Assembly (NCBI GenBank): GCA_018830925.1
Contig: JAHJRK010000203.1
Location: forward strand, 21,097 to 85,096
Direction: 5' to 3'
Origin: Pseudomonadota bacterium
Lineage (GTDB): Bacteria > Desulfobacterota > Desulfobacteria > Desulfobacterales > RPRI01
DNA: 64,000 bases
The position numbers were made by a program, and so were the translations under genes. Under the pieces are notes generated by a model that worked only from the letters and a program-made list of their open reading frames with translations, was not told the DNA's origin and ran no database searches. Positions 23,756 through 32,496 of this stretch are shown piece by piece. Each line of letters opens with the position of its first letter. Position 1 is the first letter of the stretch.

Positions 23756-25079
23756 CCTGAACGGACAGATCAATTGGAGCAAATATACCGAGTCGCTGGA
23801 TTCCTGCCGTTCCCTCCGGTTACAGGGCAGGATCACAAAACTGGCGGGAATTGTAGCTGAAGCAAACGGGCCAGGACTCAGTGTCGGGAGCCTTTGCGAG
23901 ATCGAAGCCGCTCCGGGGCATAATATAAGAGCGGAGGTTGTAGGATTCAAAGACCAGCGACTGTTACTGATGCCGTTTGGAGAAATGAGGGGCATAAAGC
24001 CGGGCAGCAGAATTGTCGGAATAAACAACAGGCCGACCGTACCTGTGGGGAAGGCATATCTCGGCAGGGTGATTGACGGACTTGGCCTGCCGATAGACGG
24101 CAAAGGAGCCATAAGGCCGGATTGCGAGTATCCTACTTATGGGGATCTCCTTAACCCGTTGCAAAGAGGGATCATCACGGAAGTTATGGATGTGGGCATC
24201 AGAGCGGTTAACGCCCTGATAACCGTGGGCAAAGGACAGAGAATGGCGATCATGTCCGGATCGGGAGTCGGAAAGAGCGTGTTGATGGGCATGATGGCAA
24301 GAAATACAGCGGCAGATGTTGCAATAATAGCGTTGATCGGTGAACGTGGCAGGGAGGTCAGGGATTTTGTTGAAAAAGATCTGGGTGAGATCGGGATACA
24401 AAAGTCGATTGTTGTTGCGTCAACATCAGATTCGCCAGCCCTGGTCAGGATAAGAGCGGCGTATCTCGCTACTGCTCTGGCAGAGTATTTCAGGGATAAT
24501 GGGTCGGATGTTCTTCTTCTCATGGATTCAATAACCAGGGTGGCAATGTCATTGAGAGAGGTTGGTCTTGCGGCCGGAGAGCCTCCGACAGCAAAAGGAT
24601 ATACGCCAAGCGTTTTCAGCCAGTTGCCGAAACTCCTCGAACGGGCCGGCAATATTGAGAAGAAGGGAAGTATCACGGGTATATACAACGTGCTGGTGGA
24701 AGGGGATGATATGAGCGAGCCGATAGCCGATAGCGTTCGTTCCATAGTGGATGGGCATATCGTGCTGTCTAGAGCGCTTGCGCACCGTGGTCACTATCCG
24801 GCGATAGATGTAATGGCGAGTATCAGCAGAGTAATGAAAGATATCGTTTCAGCCGGCCATCAGAGCAGCGCAAATAAAATGGTCAAAACCCTTTCCACCT
24901 ACAGAGATGCCGAGGATTTGATTAACATAGGAGCCTATGCCGACGGCAGTGATCCCGATATCGATTTTGCAAAAAAAATGATCGGGAAGATCAATGCGTT
25001 CCTCCAGCAGGATATTCATCAAAAGATGAGTTTTGATGAAAGCGTTTCGCGACTGAATCTTTTGCTCGAGGGGAATTGA
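23748..25079 (+). CDS. fliI: Flagellar export ATPase FliI
   Basis: A 443-residue F1-beta-like ATPase that powers release of substrates into the flagellar export gate. 'GSGVGKSVLMGMMA' is Walker A, 'ALIGERGREVRDFVE' and 'DVLLLMDSITRVAMSLREVG' (Walker B) follow, and 'GSITGIYNVLVEGDDMSEP' is FliI-typical. The ATG at 23748 overlaps the fliH end; an in-frame TTG at 23721 lies deeper inside fliH. Full length. Confidence 0.97.
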   Translation: MSDLNGQINWSKYTESLDSCRSLRLQGRITKLAGIVAEANGPGLSVGSLCEIEAAPGHNIRAEVVGFKDQRLLLMPFGEMRGIKPGSRIVGINNRPTVPVGKAYLGRVIDGLGLPIDGKGAIRPDCEYPTYGDLLNPLQRGIITEVMDVGIRAVNALITVGKGQRMAIMSGSGVGKSVLMGMMARNTAADVAIIALIGERGREVRDFVEKDLGEIGIQKSIVVASTSDSPALVRIRAAYLATALAEYFRDNGSDVLLLMDSITRVAMSLREVGLAAGEPPTAKGYTPSVFSQLPKLLERAGNIEKKGSITGIYNVLVEGDDMSEPIADSVRSIVDGHIVLSRALAHRGHYPAIDVMASISRVMKDIVSAGHQSSANKMVKTLSTYRDAEDLINIGAYADGSDPDIDFAKKMIGKINAFLQQDIHQKMSFDESVSRLNLLLEGN

Positions 25080-25080
25080 A

Positions 25081-25527
25081 ATGAAAAAATTTTCCTTCAG
25101 GCTTGAAAAAGTATTACGCTATCGAAAATATCTGGAAACAAAAGCCCAGATCAAATTAGTCAGCACAATAAACGAGTATAACATTATAGAGAATTCGATT
25201 AAAATGATCGTTGTGAAACGCAAAGAACTTTCGGGCGAATGCAGCGAGGAGAAGCGGAAAGGGATGGATGTTGCCCGTTACCGGCTCTATTATCACTTTA
25301 ACCGGAAATTGAATGACGACTTGGAAGCGGGCGATCTCGCCCTGAAAAAATCAGAGGCAACAGTTATTCTGCACAGAACGTTGCTGAAAAAGGAATCAGT
25401 AAAGAAAAAAACATTAGATACATTAAAGGAAGTTCAGAGTTGCCGGTATCGGGATATATCCGAAAAAGAGGAACAAAAGGAAATGGATGAAACAGCCATC
25501 ATCAGAAGAATAAGGATAACAAAATGA
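25081..25527 (+). CDS. fliJ: Flagellar export chaperone FliJ
   Basis: A 148-residue coiled-coil protein starting 'FSFRLEKVLRYRKYLETKAQ', the usual FliJ opening. It is charged throughout and fits the FliJ role of linking the FliI hexamer to the FlhA gate. One base after fliI, and its stop overlaps the next ATG by four bases (ATGA). Confidence 0.92.
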   Translation: MKKFSFRLEKVLRYRKYLETKAQIKLVSTINEYNIIENSIKMIVVKRKELSGECSEEKRKGMDVARYRLYYHFNRKLNDDLEAGDLALKKSEATVILHRTLLKKESVKKKTLDTLKEVQSCRYRDISEKEEQKEMDETAIIRRIRITK

Positions 25528-26063
25528 AATCATTAACCTATATTTCTTTCGCGGCTTTGCTCGTCCTGAAAATAATACTGGTGTCATTGTATATCTTTCG
25601 GGCGGAACTTAATCCGGTATTCTGGGGCACAAATGCCATTGCCGCGGAACAGAAGACAACCGCAGAAGTGAAAACAGAACAGCCGGTGGCCGTCCGGGAA
25701 GATAGAACAGTCGATCTTGAAGTACTTTTACAAAAAAAAGCCGAACTTAAAGTGCAGGAAGAGGATCTAAAATCCATCAGAGATGATATCGACATTAAAA
25801 TTGGAAAGCTGACGAAGCTCAGGGCAGAGATAAAAAACGATTTGGCCAGAAAAGAAACAATTGAAGGACAGAGTCTCAAACACCTGATAAAAGCTTATTC
25901 GGCAATGAAGCCTCAAAGCGCGGCGGAAGTGATAGGAAAACTTGACAAGAGTTTTGCCGTTGAGCTCCTTTCACAGATGAAAGGGGAAAGCGTTGGAGCT
26001 ATTCTCTCTTTTATGGATAGAGAAAAAGCTGCAAGAATTGTTGAAGGACTTGCCCAAAGGTAA
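25524..26063 (+). CDS. MotE-like flagellar protein (MgtE N-terminal-type helical domain)
   Basis: A 179-residue protein with an N-terminal membrane or signal helix (about 5-27), a variable linker, a coiled coil ('ELKVQEEDLKSIRDDIDIKI') and a C-terminal domain 'LIKAYSAMKPQSAAEVIGKL', 'AVELLSQMKGESVGAILSFM', resembling the MgtE N-terminal helical repeat found in MotE. Proteins of this type follow fliJ in many flagellar operons and MotE is a chaperone for the periplasmic motor protein MotC in Rhizobiales; the role here is uncertain. ATGA overlap with fliJ. Confidence 0.82.
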   Translation: MKSLTYISFAALLVLKIILVSLYIFRAELNPVFWGTNAIAAEQKTTAEVKTEQPVAVREDRTVDLEVLLQKKAELKVQEEDLKSIRDDIDIKIGKLTKLRAEIKNDLARKETIEGQSLKHLIKAYSAMKPQSAAEVIGKLDKSFAVELLSQMKGESVGAILSFMDREKAARIVEGLAQR

Positions 26064-26091
26064 AACACTCAGGCAGGCAGACTGAAGGCTT

Positions 26092-26283
26092 TCAGGTATA
26101 AATATCTATAAATACTCCCTTTTCCCAGAAATAGACTGATTTGTGCCGGACCTTGTTTTCAAAGGCAATGGAATCCTTACGGCGTTCCGAAGAAAACTTA
26201 GCGGCAGAATCCTTTCGCAGAATGGTAACATCCGGAGTGTACACCGGCACTAACGGCCAATTGTTATTAACCTCATTAACCAT
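26092..26283 (-). CDS. Candidate small protein, 63 residues, unknown
   Basis: ATG at 26283 behind AGGTGGGG on the minus strand. The product 'MVNEVNNNWPLVPVYTPDVT' continues with a Lys/Ser-rich helix and ends 'YFWEKGVFIDIYT'. No family recognised. It opposes all neighbouring genes, so it may be spurious; the ribosome site and ordinary composition are the only support. Confidence 0.25.
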   Translation of the reverse strand: MVNEVNNNWPLVPVYTPDVTILRKDSAAKFSSERRKDSIAFENKVRHKSVYFWEKGVFIDIYT

Positions 26284-26305
26284 AACAGCCCCACCTGAAT
26301 CGAAT

Positions 26306-26339
26306 ATCGTACTTCGCGCTTCTATTCTCGGAGTACGAT
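26306..26339. terminator. Hairpin after the flgB-motE operon
   Basis: ATCGTACT and AGTACGAT are perfect 8-base arms around an 18-base loop, 243 bases after the MotE-like gene. There is no T-run, so terminator function is uncertain. Confidence 0.3.
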
Positions 26340-26646
26340 ATAATCACACAGCAGAATGACGGCTTCGTAAAAAGTCATTCAAAGAATAATCCCTGCGTCT
26401 TTTGGGTTCCGTGTGAGAACAATTGAACGAGATCCGATCGGAAAATTATTCTGACAATCGCTATATCCGTTTATAGAACACAATCAGGAATGAATATCAA
26501 GACGTTTTCAAAAGGGGAAATATTTTCCCCTCCCCCCTTTACCATGAGGAAAATATTATCTCTTTTTCTGCCTGCCGTTTTTCAGTCTCCGGTTTGCAAT
26601 TCTATAACATATTGTATTTGCGGCATATAAACTTTGATTCAAATGT

Positions 26647-26662
26647 TGGTATGCCCTTTGCT
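26647..26662 (+). promoter_or_regulatory. Sigma-54 promoter for fliK-flgD-flgE
   Basis: TGGTATGCCCTTTGCT with exact GG-N10-GC spacing; start near 26673 leaves a 28-base leader to the fliK ATG at 26701. Confidence 0.75.
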
Positions 26663-26700
26663 ATATGTATTATCAAACTTCTAAATAAAGGCTTAACGAG

Positions 26701-28494
26701 ATGATTATGAATATGATGATTGCAGGCTCAATAATTAATTCCCTTCTTGGCGGATTGATGGGTGAATCAAAACCTTCAGTGGGGGAAGACGGGGCCAAAA
26801 ATTTTGACTCGTTGATTAAAAAGTTACTTTTAAACATAAAAGAAGCAAACAGCGCCTCGAATGGCCTGACGTCGAAGACACCTGAAACGAGTGGGCTCAG
26901 GACAGGCATTTACCTGAAAGCTTTTAATACCGGCCTTGCAGCAAAAGGCAAATCATCGGATAATGCTTATCTGAAAAGCAATGATATTAATATGTTGACG
27001 GAGTTTCTTCTCCAATGCGGATACACGGAAGCTGATGCGCGGCAATATATCGGGAAACTGCTTGAGAAGCATCCGGATGGAATGATTCCGCTTTCCGAAT
27101 TTTTTTCTCAGATAGCAGCTCCGGAGACAACCGGGGGAAAGCCATATTCATCCATAATCATTGACCCTTCGATAACTCCAAAGTTTGATTCTCTTTTAAA
27201 AGATTTCGGACTGACCCTTGAGGAGACGGACCGTACTCTCAATGCCGCCCGTGCCGCCGATGGCGGGCTGGATCTGGATAAACTGATTGCTCAATTGAAA
27301 GCGACCAGGAACAGGATGAGGGGAGAAAAACGCGGGGCAGCTCAAGATATTCCGTCGGCCAGGGTTTTAACAAAGCTCGAAGAACTGGGGATTCAGGTCC
27401 AACCGGATCCGGCAGCGGGCCGTGTCCCAATGGATGATCTTATCACGGGGCTGGAACAGTTGAAAGGCCGGGTAAATGCAGGAGGACATGGGATAGATAA
27501 CGGTTTTCCGAAAGACCATCATTTGCCTGGCGTTGATACCACCGGCAGAGGACACGACGGCAGGTTAACGTGGAAGATTGTTCAAACGGGACAGGAAAAT
27601 TCGGCAGAAGTAAAAAATAGTGCCGGCCAATTGCCTCTTGATGTGAAATCATCCATGGACCGGATCGTCGAAAGATCCGTTGCAGACGGTGAAAAACTTG
27701 AACTGCGCTTAGCCGGGCCATCCGTTTTACAGCTCAAATCGGCATCTTCAGCCGGAAACAATAAAACCGGCGAAAGCGGTCATGACGCTGAAGATGGCCT
27801 TATGAAGGGACCGTTCCAAAAAAACGGAAAGCCGCCGGTTAATGAGGGAAGCCGGATTTTGGAAGCCGAACTGCAGGAGAAATTGGGCCGGATTTCCGAT
27901 ATTAATGGCGGCTCCGGATATAAAAAGGAGACGACCGTAGAGACAAACCGCTACGACTCAAAGACCAAAGCAGTTGAAATTCTTCAGGAAGGAGGCGCTT
28001 CCGTTCGGTTTGAAACGCTTACGTCAATGCCCCGTAACAGGCAGGCTGACAATAGCTTCTTTCCGGAACACATTGTTGATCAGCTCGGAAAGCAGATTTC
28101 AAGGTCTGTTTTGAAGGGAGACAGGATTATCAACCTGCAGTTGTATCCACCGGAACTGGGAACAGTGAAGCTGTCCATGGAGATTAAAGGCAACACATTG
28201 CATCTTGGAATGGTTACCGAAAGCAGTTCGGTAAAAGAAGTCATGCTTGCCGGCGCTCACGAACTTAAGGCAGCCCTGTTGGGTCAGGGCATCAAACTTG
28301 AAAGTCTGGATGTTCAGGTCAGACAGAGTTTCGGACAGTCTTTAATGAATTTAAATGAAGGCTCGGGACAGGAGCACCAGCAGTATCAGAAAACGAACGG
28401 GGATCTGTTACCGGGCAATGACATTCAGGAAGAAGTATTGCCGGATTCCCGAAGTATGGCAGGAAGAGTCTATTTACTGAATTTGGAGGCATAA
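26701..28494 (+). CDS. fliK: Flagellar hook-length control protein FliK
   Basis: A 597-residue protein with a long, variable, Gly/Asp/Lys-rich N-terminal ruler region and a conserved C-terminal hook-length domain at about 455-550: 'RIINLQLYPPELGTVKLSME', 'GNTLHLGMVTESSSVKEVML' and 'ELKAALLGQGIKLESLDVQV'. FliK measures the hook and switches export specificity through FlhB. Placement before flgD and flgE supports the call. A second, more distant FliK-like protein is encoded at 45800. Confidence 0.9.
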   Translation: MIMNMMIAGSIINSLLGGLMGESKPSVGEDGAKNFDSLIKKLLLNIKEANSASNGLTSKTPETSGLRTGIYLKAFNTGLAAKGKSSDNAYLKSNDINMLTEFLLQCGYTEADARQYIGKLLEKHPDGMIPLSEFFSQIAAPETTGGKPYSSIIIDPSITPKFDSLLKDFGLTLEETDRTLNAARAADGGLDLDKLIAQLKATRNRMRGEKRGAAQDIPSARVLTKLEELGIQVQPDPAAGRVPMDDLITGLEQLKGRVNAGGHGIDNGFPKDHHLPGVDTTGRGHDGRLTWKIVQTGQENSAEVKNSAGQLPLDVKSSMDRIVERSVADGEKLELRLAGPSVLQLKSASSAGNNKTGESGHDAEDGLMKGPFQKNGKPPVNEGSRILEAELQEKLGRISDINGGSGYKKETTVETNRYDSKTKAVEILQEGGASVRFETLTSMPRNRQADNSFFPEHIVDQLGKQISRSVLKGDRIINLQLYPPELGTVKLSMEIKGNTLHLGMVTESSSVKEVMLAGAHELKAALLGQGIKLESLDVQVRQSFGQSLMNLNEGSGQEHQQYQKTNGDLLPGNDIQEEVLPDSRSMAGRVYLLNLEA

Positions 28495-28497
28495 TTT

Positions 28498-28625
28498 AAA
28501 TAGGCTATAGGCTTCAGGCTATAGGCTGTTAGCTAAAAGCCTACAGCCTAAAAGCCTACGGACTAATAGCCTACAGCCTAAAAACCTACAGCCTAAAGCG
28601 CTACAGACTAAAAGCCTGCAGACTA
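28498..28625. repeat. Family D array between fliK and flgD
   Basis: 'taggctataggcttcaggct' then a long right half of GCCTACA/GCCTAAA units in at least ten near copies, one of the clearest arrays in the window. Confidence 0.9.
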
Positions 28626-28649
28626 TTCACCTTAAAGGAGATGTGAGGC

Positions 28650-29330
28650 ATGTACACAAACACAATAGGAACTGATTACCAGCAGTCATCCGTCATCGGT
28701 TCGGATTCATCCGTAAAAGCAAAAAAAGATCTCGGCAAGGATGATTTTCTGAAGCTGCTGGTTACTCAACTTAAGTATCAGGACCCGATGAACCCGATGG
28801 CAAGCCAGGAATTTTCCGCTCAACTGGCACAATTCAGCAGTCTTGAACAGCTATTCGGCATGAACAAAACGCTTATGGACATACAGAAAAGTCTGTCGGC
28901 AAATGAAAATGAAAATATTCTCGACTATATCGGCAAGATGGTTAAAACCAGCGGCAGCGGGGTGTCAGTAACGGGTGGAATTATTGATCCGAGCGTATAT
29001 TCCTTAAATTCTTCTGCCGATGTAAACATCTCCATTTATGATGCTCTGGGCTCAAAGATTCGAAGCATCAAGGTCGGGTTGAAGGCGCCGGGTGAATATT
29101 CCATAGGCTGGGATGGTCGGGATAACCGGGGAAGCATGGTGGGTGACGGCGTATATACGATTAAAATCAATGCGACAGATCAAACCGGAGCGTCCGTTTC
29201 AGCGGATGTTTACCGCACAGGAGAAGTTACCGGGGTTACCAATCAAAGCGGCATTCCTTACCTGATGGTCGGGAAAAGGCTGGTGTTACCTGATGAGGTT
29301 ATCGAGATTACAAAAATGACGGCTTCGTAA
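28650..29330 (+). CDS. flgD: Flagellar hook assembly protein FlgD
   Basis: A 226-residue hook cap protein. 'LGKDDFLKLLVTQLKYQDPM' and 'QEFSAQLAQFSSLEQL' are the signature; the C-terminal half is the Ig-like FlgD domain ('PGEYSIGWDGRDNRGSMVGD'). GGAGATGTGAGG precedes the ATG. The last four codons (ATG ACG GCT TCG, stop TAA) are part of element A copy 2, so the element supplies the natural end of this protein. Confidence 0.96.
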   Translation: MYTNTIGTDYQQSSVIGSDSSVKAKKDLGKDDFLKLLVTQLKYQDPMNPMASQEFSAQLAQFSSLEQLFGMNKTLMDIQKSLSANENENILDYIGKMVKTSGSGVSVTGGIIDPSVYSLNSSADVNISIYDALGSKIRSIKVGLKAPGEYSIGWDGRDNRGSMVGDGVYTIKINATDQTGASVSADVYRTGEVTGVTNQSGIPYLMVGKRLVLPDEVIEITKMTAS

Positions 29331-29513
29331 AAAGTCATTCTGCTGTGTTGCGCTTCATCCCCGCCCTGTTGAATTCTCGCTGCGCGAGACGGCAGGGCCG
29401 ATTCAACAGGGTGAGTCATTGCAGCGTACCAAAAAGTACGCTTCATTCCTCAAGAATCGCGCGCCTTGCATAATGAGCTTTTTACATTGCCGTCTGAATT
29501 CAGACTTTTTATG
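29319..29513. mobile_element. Element A copy 2 (MITE-like, about 195 bp), between flgD and flgE
   Basis: Nearly identical to copy 1 through the inner arms CCCTGTTGAAT/ATTCAACAGGG. Its left edge forms the flgD stop. Flanks are imperfect duplicates (AGATTACAAAAATG at 29305 / AGATAATCAAAAATA at 29514). Confidence 0.88.
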
Positions 29514-29555
29514 AGATAATCAAAAATAAACAGTTAACAAAAAGGAGAACAGAAT

Positions 29556-31217
29556 ATGTCACTAACAAGCGGACTTTTTTCCGGGATCAGCGGCCTGAGC
29601 GCCCTGGGAAATTCAATGACAGTCATCGGCGATAATATCGCCAACGTGAACACGGTCGGATTTAAAGAAAGCCGGGTCACCTTTCAGGACGTTCTGAGCC
29701 AGACTGTTGCGACAACTGGCGGTTCGGCGCAGGTGGGGCGCGGTACCTCCCTGGCTGAAATTTCAAGCAGTTTCGCCCAGGGATCTTTTGAATCCACCAA
29801 TTCAAGTACGGATCTCGCCATCGGCGGCTCCGGCTTTTTTATTGTGCGGGACCCCGGCAGCGTTAATAATGAGTTTTATTCCCGGGCCGGCGAATTCCGG
29901 TTCGATAAAGACGGTAATTTCGTAAACCCTTCAGGCTACATTGTCCGGGGCTGGAAACTGGATGAGACAACCGGTCAGGATCAGGGAACAATAACCGATA
30001 TCACCATGTCTTCGTTCACTTCATCTCCATCAGAAACCAGTTTGATGACAATGATCATGAATCTTGATTCCGGCGCAATCGACAGCTCGACCAGCGGGAC
30101 GACCACAGTCATAACCGGAGCGGCGGCTAGCCCCACGGTTCCTCTTATCCGGATTACTGCAGCAGCACATGGTTATGCCGACGGCGATACAGTCAATATA
30201 TCAGGGGTTCTTGGAACAACAGAAGCAAACGGAACCTGGGTTGTAACAGGCGCAACTGCGACTACTTTCGATTTAGTGGGAAGTACATTTGCAACCACAT
30301 ATGTATCAGGCGGAGTTGCAAACTTACCCAATACAGCCCTTTCTTCGGCATGGGACGGGGCCGATGTTAACAACCTTTTCCTTGCCGATGCCGCCTCTGT
30401 TTACCAGACAACCCTTAAGGTATACGACTCTCTTGGGAGTACCCATGATGTCACGGTCTTTTTTGACAAAGGCGTGACCACCGCTACGAATCCTGTGTGG
30501 GAATATATCGTCACGGTCAATCCATCTGAAGATGCAAGAACGGTAACCCAGGCCGACCAAAAGGGATTGCTTGCTCGTGGTACCATTGAGTTCAACGCTG
30601 CCTCCGGAGATATGACCAATATTACCTGCTCATTGAATGATGGAGATGGTACCTGGACGGTTCTGGCCAATACCGATGCCACAGCCAACGGCGGATATTT
30701 TGGCGTTCCGGCCGAATTCATTGCAGGGAGCCCTGCGACCATCGGTCTTAATTTCGGAACCCGTTTCAACGGTACCACCTGGGCAAACAACGCGTTATCA
30801 ACATCACAGTATGCGTCGGCTTCAACGACCGTATTCCAGTCGGCCGACGGCTACGGGGCCGGCGATCTTCAGTCGGTCAGCGTTGCTACGGATGGTGTTA
30901 TTACCGGTCAATACTCGAACGGGCAGGTGCTTCCGCTTTACAGGGTGGCATTGGCAAAATTTCAGAACGAACAGGGGTTGTATAAGGTCGGAGGAAATCT
31001 TTTCAGAGAAACGCGGCTGAGCGGCGACCCGATTACAGGAAAACCCGGGAGTAACGGCCTTGGAAGTCTCTCTCCCAACTCCCTGGAACAATCGAATGTG
31101 GATCTTGCTACGGAATTCGTGAAAATGATTACCACCCAGCGCGGTTATCAGGCAAATTCCAAAATCATTACCACGATCGACCAGATGCTGGCGGAAGTTA
31201 TTCAATTGAAGCGTTAG
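29556..31217 (+). CDS. flgE: Flagellar hook protein FlgE with an inserted FCCH-like module
   Basis: A 553-residue hook subunit. The N-terminal rod/hook motif 'LSALGNSMTVIGDNIANVNT' (residues 14-33), the middle 'YSRAGEFRFDKDGNFVNPSG' and the C-terminal 'LEQSNVDLATEFVKMITTQR' are all FlgE-typical. Residues about 182-256 are an extra module reading 'AAAHGYADGDTVNISGVLG', 'NGTWVVTGATATTFDL', which resembles the FCCH domain of phage tail and E1-type proteins and interrupts the usual hook domain just before 'TTLKVYDSLGSTHDVTVFF'. AAAGGAG stands before the ATG. A hairpin terminator lies 150 bases downstream. Confidence 0.95.
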   Translation: MSLTSGLFSGISGLSALGNSMTVIGDNIANVNTVGFKESRVTFQDVLSQTVATTGGSAQVGRGTSLAEISSSFAQGSFESTNSSTDLAIGGSGFFIVRDPGSVNNEFYSRAGEFRFDKDGNFVNPSGYIVRGWKLDETTGQDQGTITDITMSSFTSSPSETSLMTMIMNLDSGAIDSSTSGTTTVITGAAASPTVPLIRITAAAHGYADGDTVNISGVLGTTEANGTWVVTGATATTFDLVGSTFATTYVSGGVANLPNTALSSAWDGADVNNLFLADAASVYQTTLKVYDSLGSTHDVTVFFDKGVTTATNPVWEYIVTVNPSEDARTVTQADQKGLLARGTIEFNAASGDMTNITCSLNDGDGTWTVLANTDATANGGYFGVPAEFIAGSPATIGLNFGTRFNGTTWANNALSTSQYASASTTVFQSADGYGAGDLQSVSVATDGVITGQYSNGQVLPLYRVALAKFQNEQGLYKVGGNLFRETRLSGDPITGKPGSNGLGSLSPNSLEQSNVDLATEFVKMITTQRGYQANSKIITTIDQMLAEVIQLKR

Positions 31218-31362
31218 TAATTGCTCAGGTGGATAGTCTGTAGTTAGATAGGCTGTAGGCTGTAGGGAAATAGGCTGAAGGTGAAAGCTAAAAGTCTAAC
31301 AGCCTACAGCCTACAGCCTAATAGCCTAAAGCCTAAAGCCTAATAGTCTATCCGCCTTCAGG
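31216..31362. repeat. Family D array after flgE
   Basis: Header 'tagtaattgctcaggtggat' then GGCTGTA units, switching to inverted 'gcctacagcctacagcctaa' and 'agcctaaagcctaaagcct'. It ends at the flgE terminator hairpin. Confidence 0.9.
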
Positions 31363-31363
31363 G

Positions 31364-31400
31364 GACGGATGTCAAAATCCTGACATCCGTCTTTAATCTT
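31364..31400 (+). terminator. Rho-independent terminator after flgE
   Basis: GACGGATGTCA (31364-31374) pairs with TGACATCCGTC (31381-31391) around a 6-base loop and is followed by 'tttaatcttt'. It separates the fliK-flgE unit from the motA unit. Confidence 0.8.
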
Positions 31401-31510
31401 TGACGAAACGCTCCTTTCAAAAATCTCTCCAAACAGTTCATCGTATCTAACATTTTGTAATCTAAGCAATATAATAATCATTCAAGTATAATGGCATCAT
31501 CTTTTTAGAT

Positions 31511-31526
31511 TGGCACAAAGGTTGCT
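31511..31526 (+). promoter_or_regulatory. Sigma-54 promoter for the motA operon
   Basis: TGGCACAAAGGTTGCT, the best match to the consensus in the window, with exact GG-N10-GC spacing. The leader to motA (about 180 bases) contains a family D array and a nested hairpin. Confidence 0.85.
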
Positions 31527-31540
31527 GTTATTAAAACTGT

Positions 31541-31625
31541 AACTACTCAGGTGGATAGGCTGTAGGTGGATAGACTGTAGGTTTTTAGCTAACAGACTAA
31601 CAGTCTACAGCCTACAGCCTAACCC
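31541..31625. repeat. Family D array in the motA leader
   Basis: 'actcaggtggataggctgta' then 'ctaacagactaacagtctac' and 'agcctacagcctaac', in inverted halves. Confidence 0.85.
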
Positions 31626-31697
31626 CGATAAACGGGATAAGTACCTTTACGAAATAATTTTCTGCCAAAAACGAGCAGAAAACTATTTCTCAGGTAC
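31625..31697. repeat. Nested hairpin segment before motA
   Basis: Starts 'ccgataaacgggataagta' like 11018; arms GTACCT/AGGTAC and AATTTTCTGC/GCAGAAAACT fold around 'caaaaacga'. Confidence 0.65.
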
Positions 31698-31718
31698 TAA
31701 CAACTGTCAGGAGATAGT

Positions 31719-32468
31719 ATGGATATAGCTACCGTCGCGGGTATAATTTCGGCATTCGGACTTGTGTTGGTTGCAATTTTCATGGGCGGCGGACTTGCAA
31801 TGTTCGTAGATGTGCCGTCGATGATGATTGTCGGGGGAGGCACACTCGGCGCTACAATGGTTAACTACCCCTTGAAGGATATTTTAGGGGTTTTCAAGGT
31901 TGTAAAAAACGCTTTTTTCACAAGCAATATACCCAGTAAAGAACTCATTAAGATGTTTGTTAATTTTGCAAAAAAATCGAGGAAGGAGGGTATCCTCGTT
32001 TTGGACAGCGAGGTCAAGAACATAAAAGAGGATTTTTTAAAAAAAGCGCTGGGACTCGCCATCGACGGTATTGAACCGAAGGAGATCAGCAACATCCTCG
32101 AAACGGAGATTGATTTTATAAAAAGCCGGCACAGCCTCGGAGCGGAAATATTTACGACAATGGGGTCGTTCGGACCCGCAATGGGGATGATAGGGACTCT
32201 CATAGGGCTGGTGCAGATGCTGCAATCAATGGATGATCCCAGTAAAATAGGTCCGTCAATGGCTGTTGCCCTGATCACCACTTTTTATGGTACGCTTCTG
32301 GCCAATATTATATGTCTTCCCATCGCGGGAAAACTCAGGACACGCAGCAAAGAAGAAATGTTATCGAAAGAGATGATTATTCAAGGCATCATATCTCTTT
32401 CAAATGGGGAGAATCACCGGATTTTAGAGCAGAAACTGAAGGCATTCGTGCCGATAAATCAGCAATAG
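31719..32468 (+). CDS. motA: Flagellar motor stator protein MotA
   Basis: A 249-residue stator subunit with four membrane helices (about 5-25, 30-50, 145-170, 180-200). 'MGSFGPAMGMIGTLIGLVQM' and 'PSMAVALITTFYGTLLANII' are MotA/PomA hallmarks, and the cytoplasmic loop 'FAKKSRKEGILVLDSEVKNI' meets FliG. The form is PomA-like. First gene of a long sigma-54-driven operon; a MotB-like gene and motB follow. Confidence 0.96.
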   Translation: MDIATVAGIISAFGLVLVAIFMGGGLAMFVDVPSMMIVGGGTLGATMVNYPLKDILGVFKVVKNAFFTSNIPSKELIKMFVNFAKKSRKEGILVLDSEVKNIKEDFLKKALGLAIDGIEPKEISNILETEIDFIKSRHSLGAEIFTTMGSFGPAMGMIGTLIGLVQMLQSMDDPSKIGPSMAVALITTFYGTLLANIICLPIAGKLRTRSKEEMLSKEMIIQGIISLSNGENHRILEQKLKAFVPINQQ

Positions 32469-32496
32469 AATACAGACTGAAGGGAACCAGGCTGAA

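Larger units (their letters stand above)
26064..26646. other. Gap before fliK: hairpins, fragment of element A, candidate small frame
   Basis: After a short family D-like stretch (26066-26097) this gap holds a possible small minus-strand frame (26092-26283), a hairpin ATCGTACT/AGTACGAT (26306-26339), a fragment of element A's left end (tgacggcttcgtaaaaagtc, near 26357-26381), and a palindrome GGGGAAATATTTTCCCC (26514-26530) in a pyrimidine-rich, AT-rich stretch. No clear gene. Confidence 0.65.
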
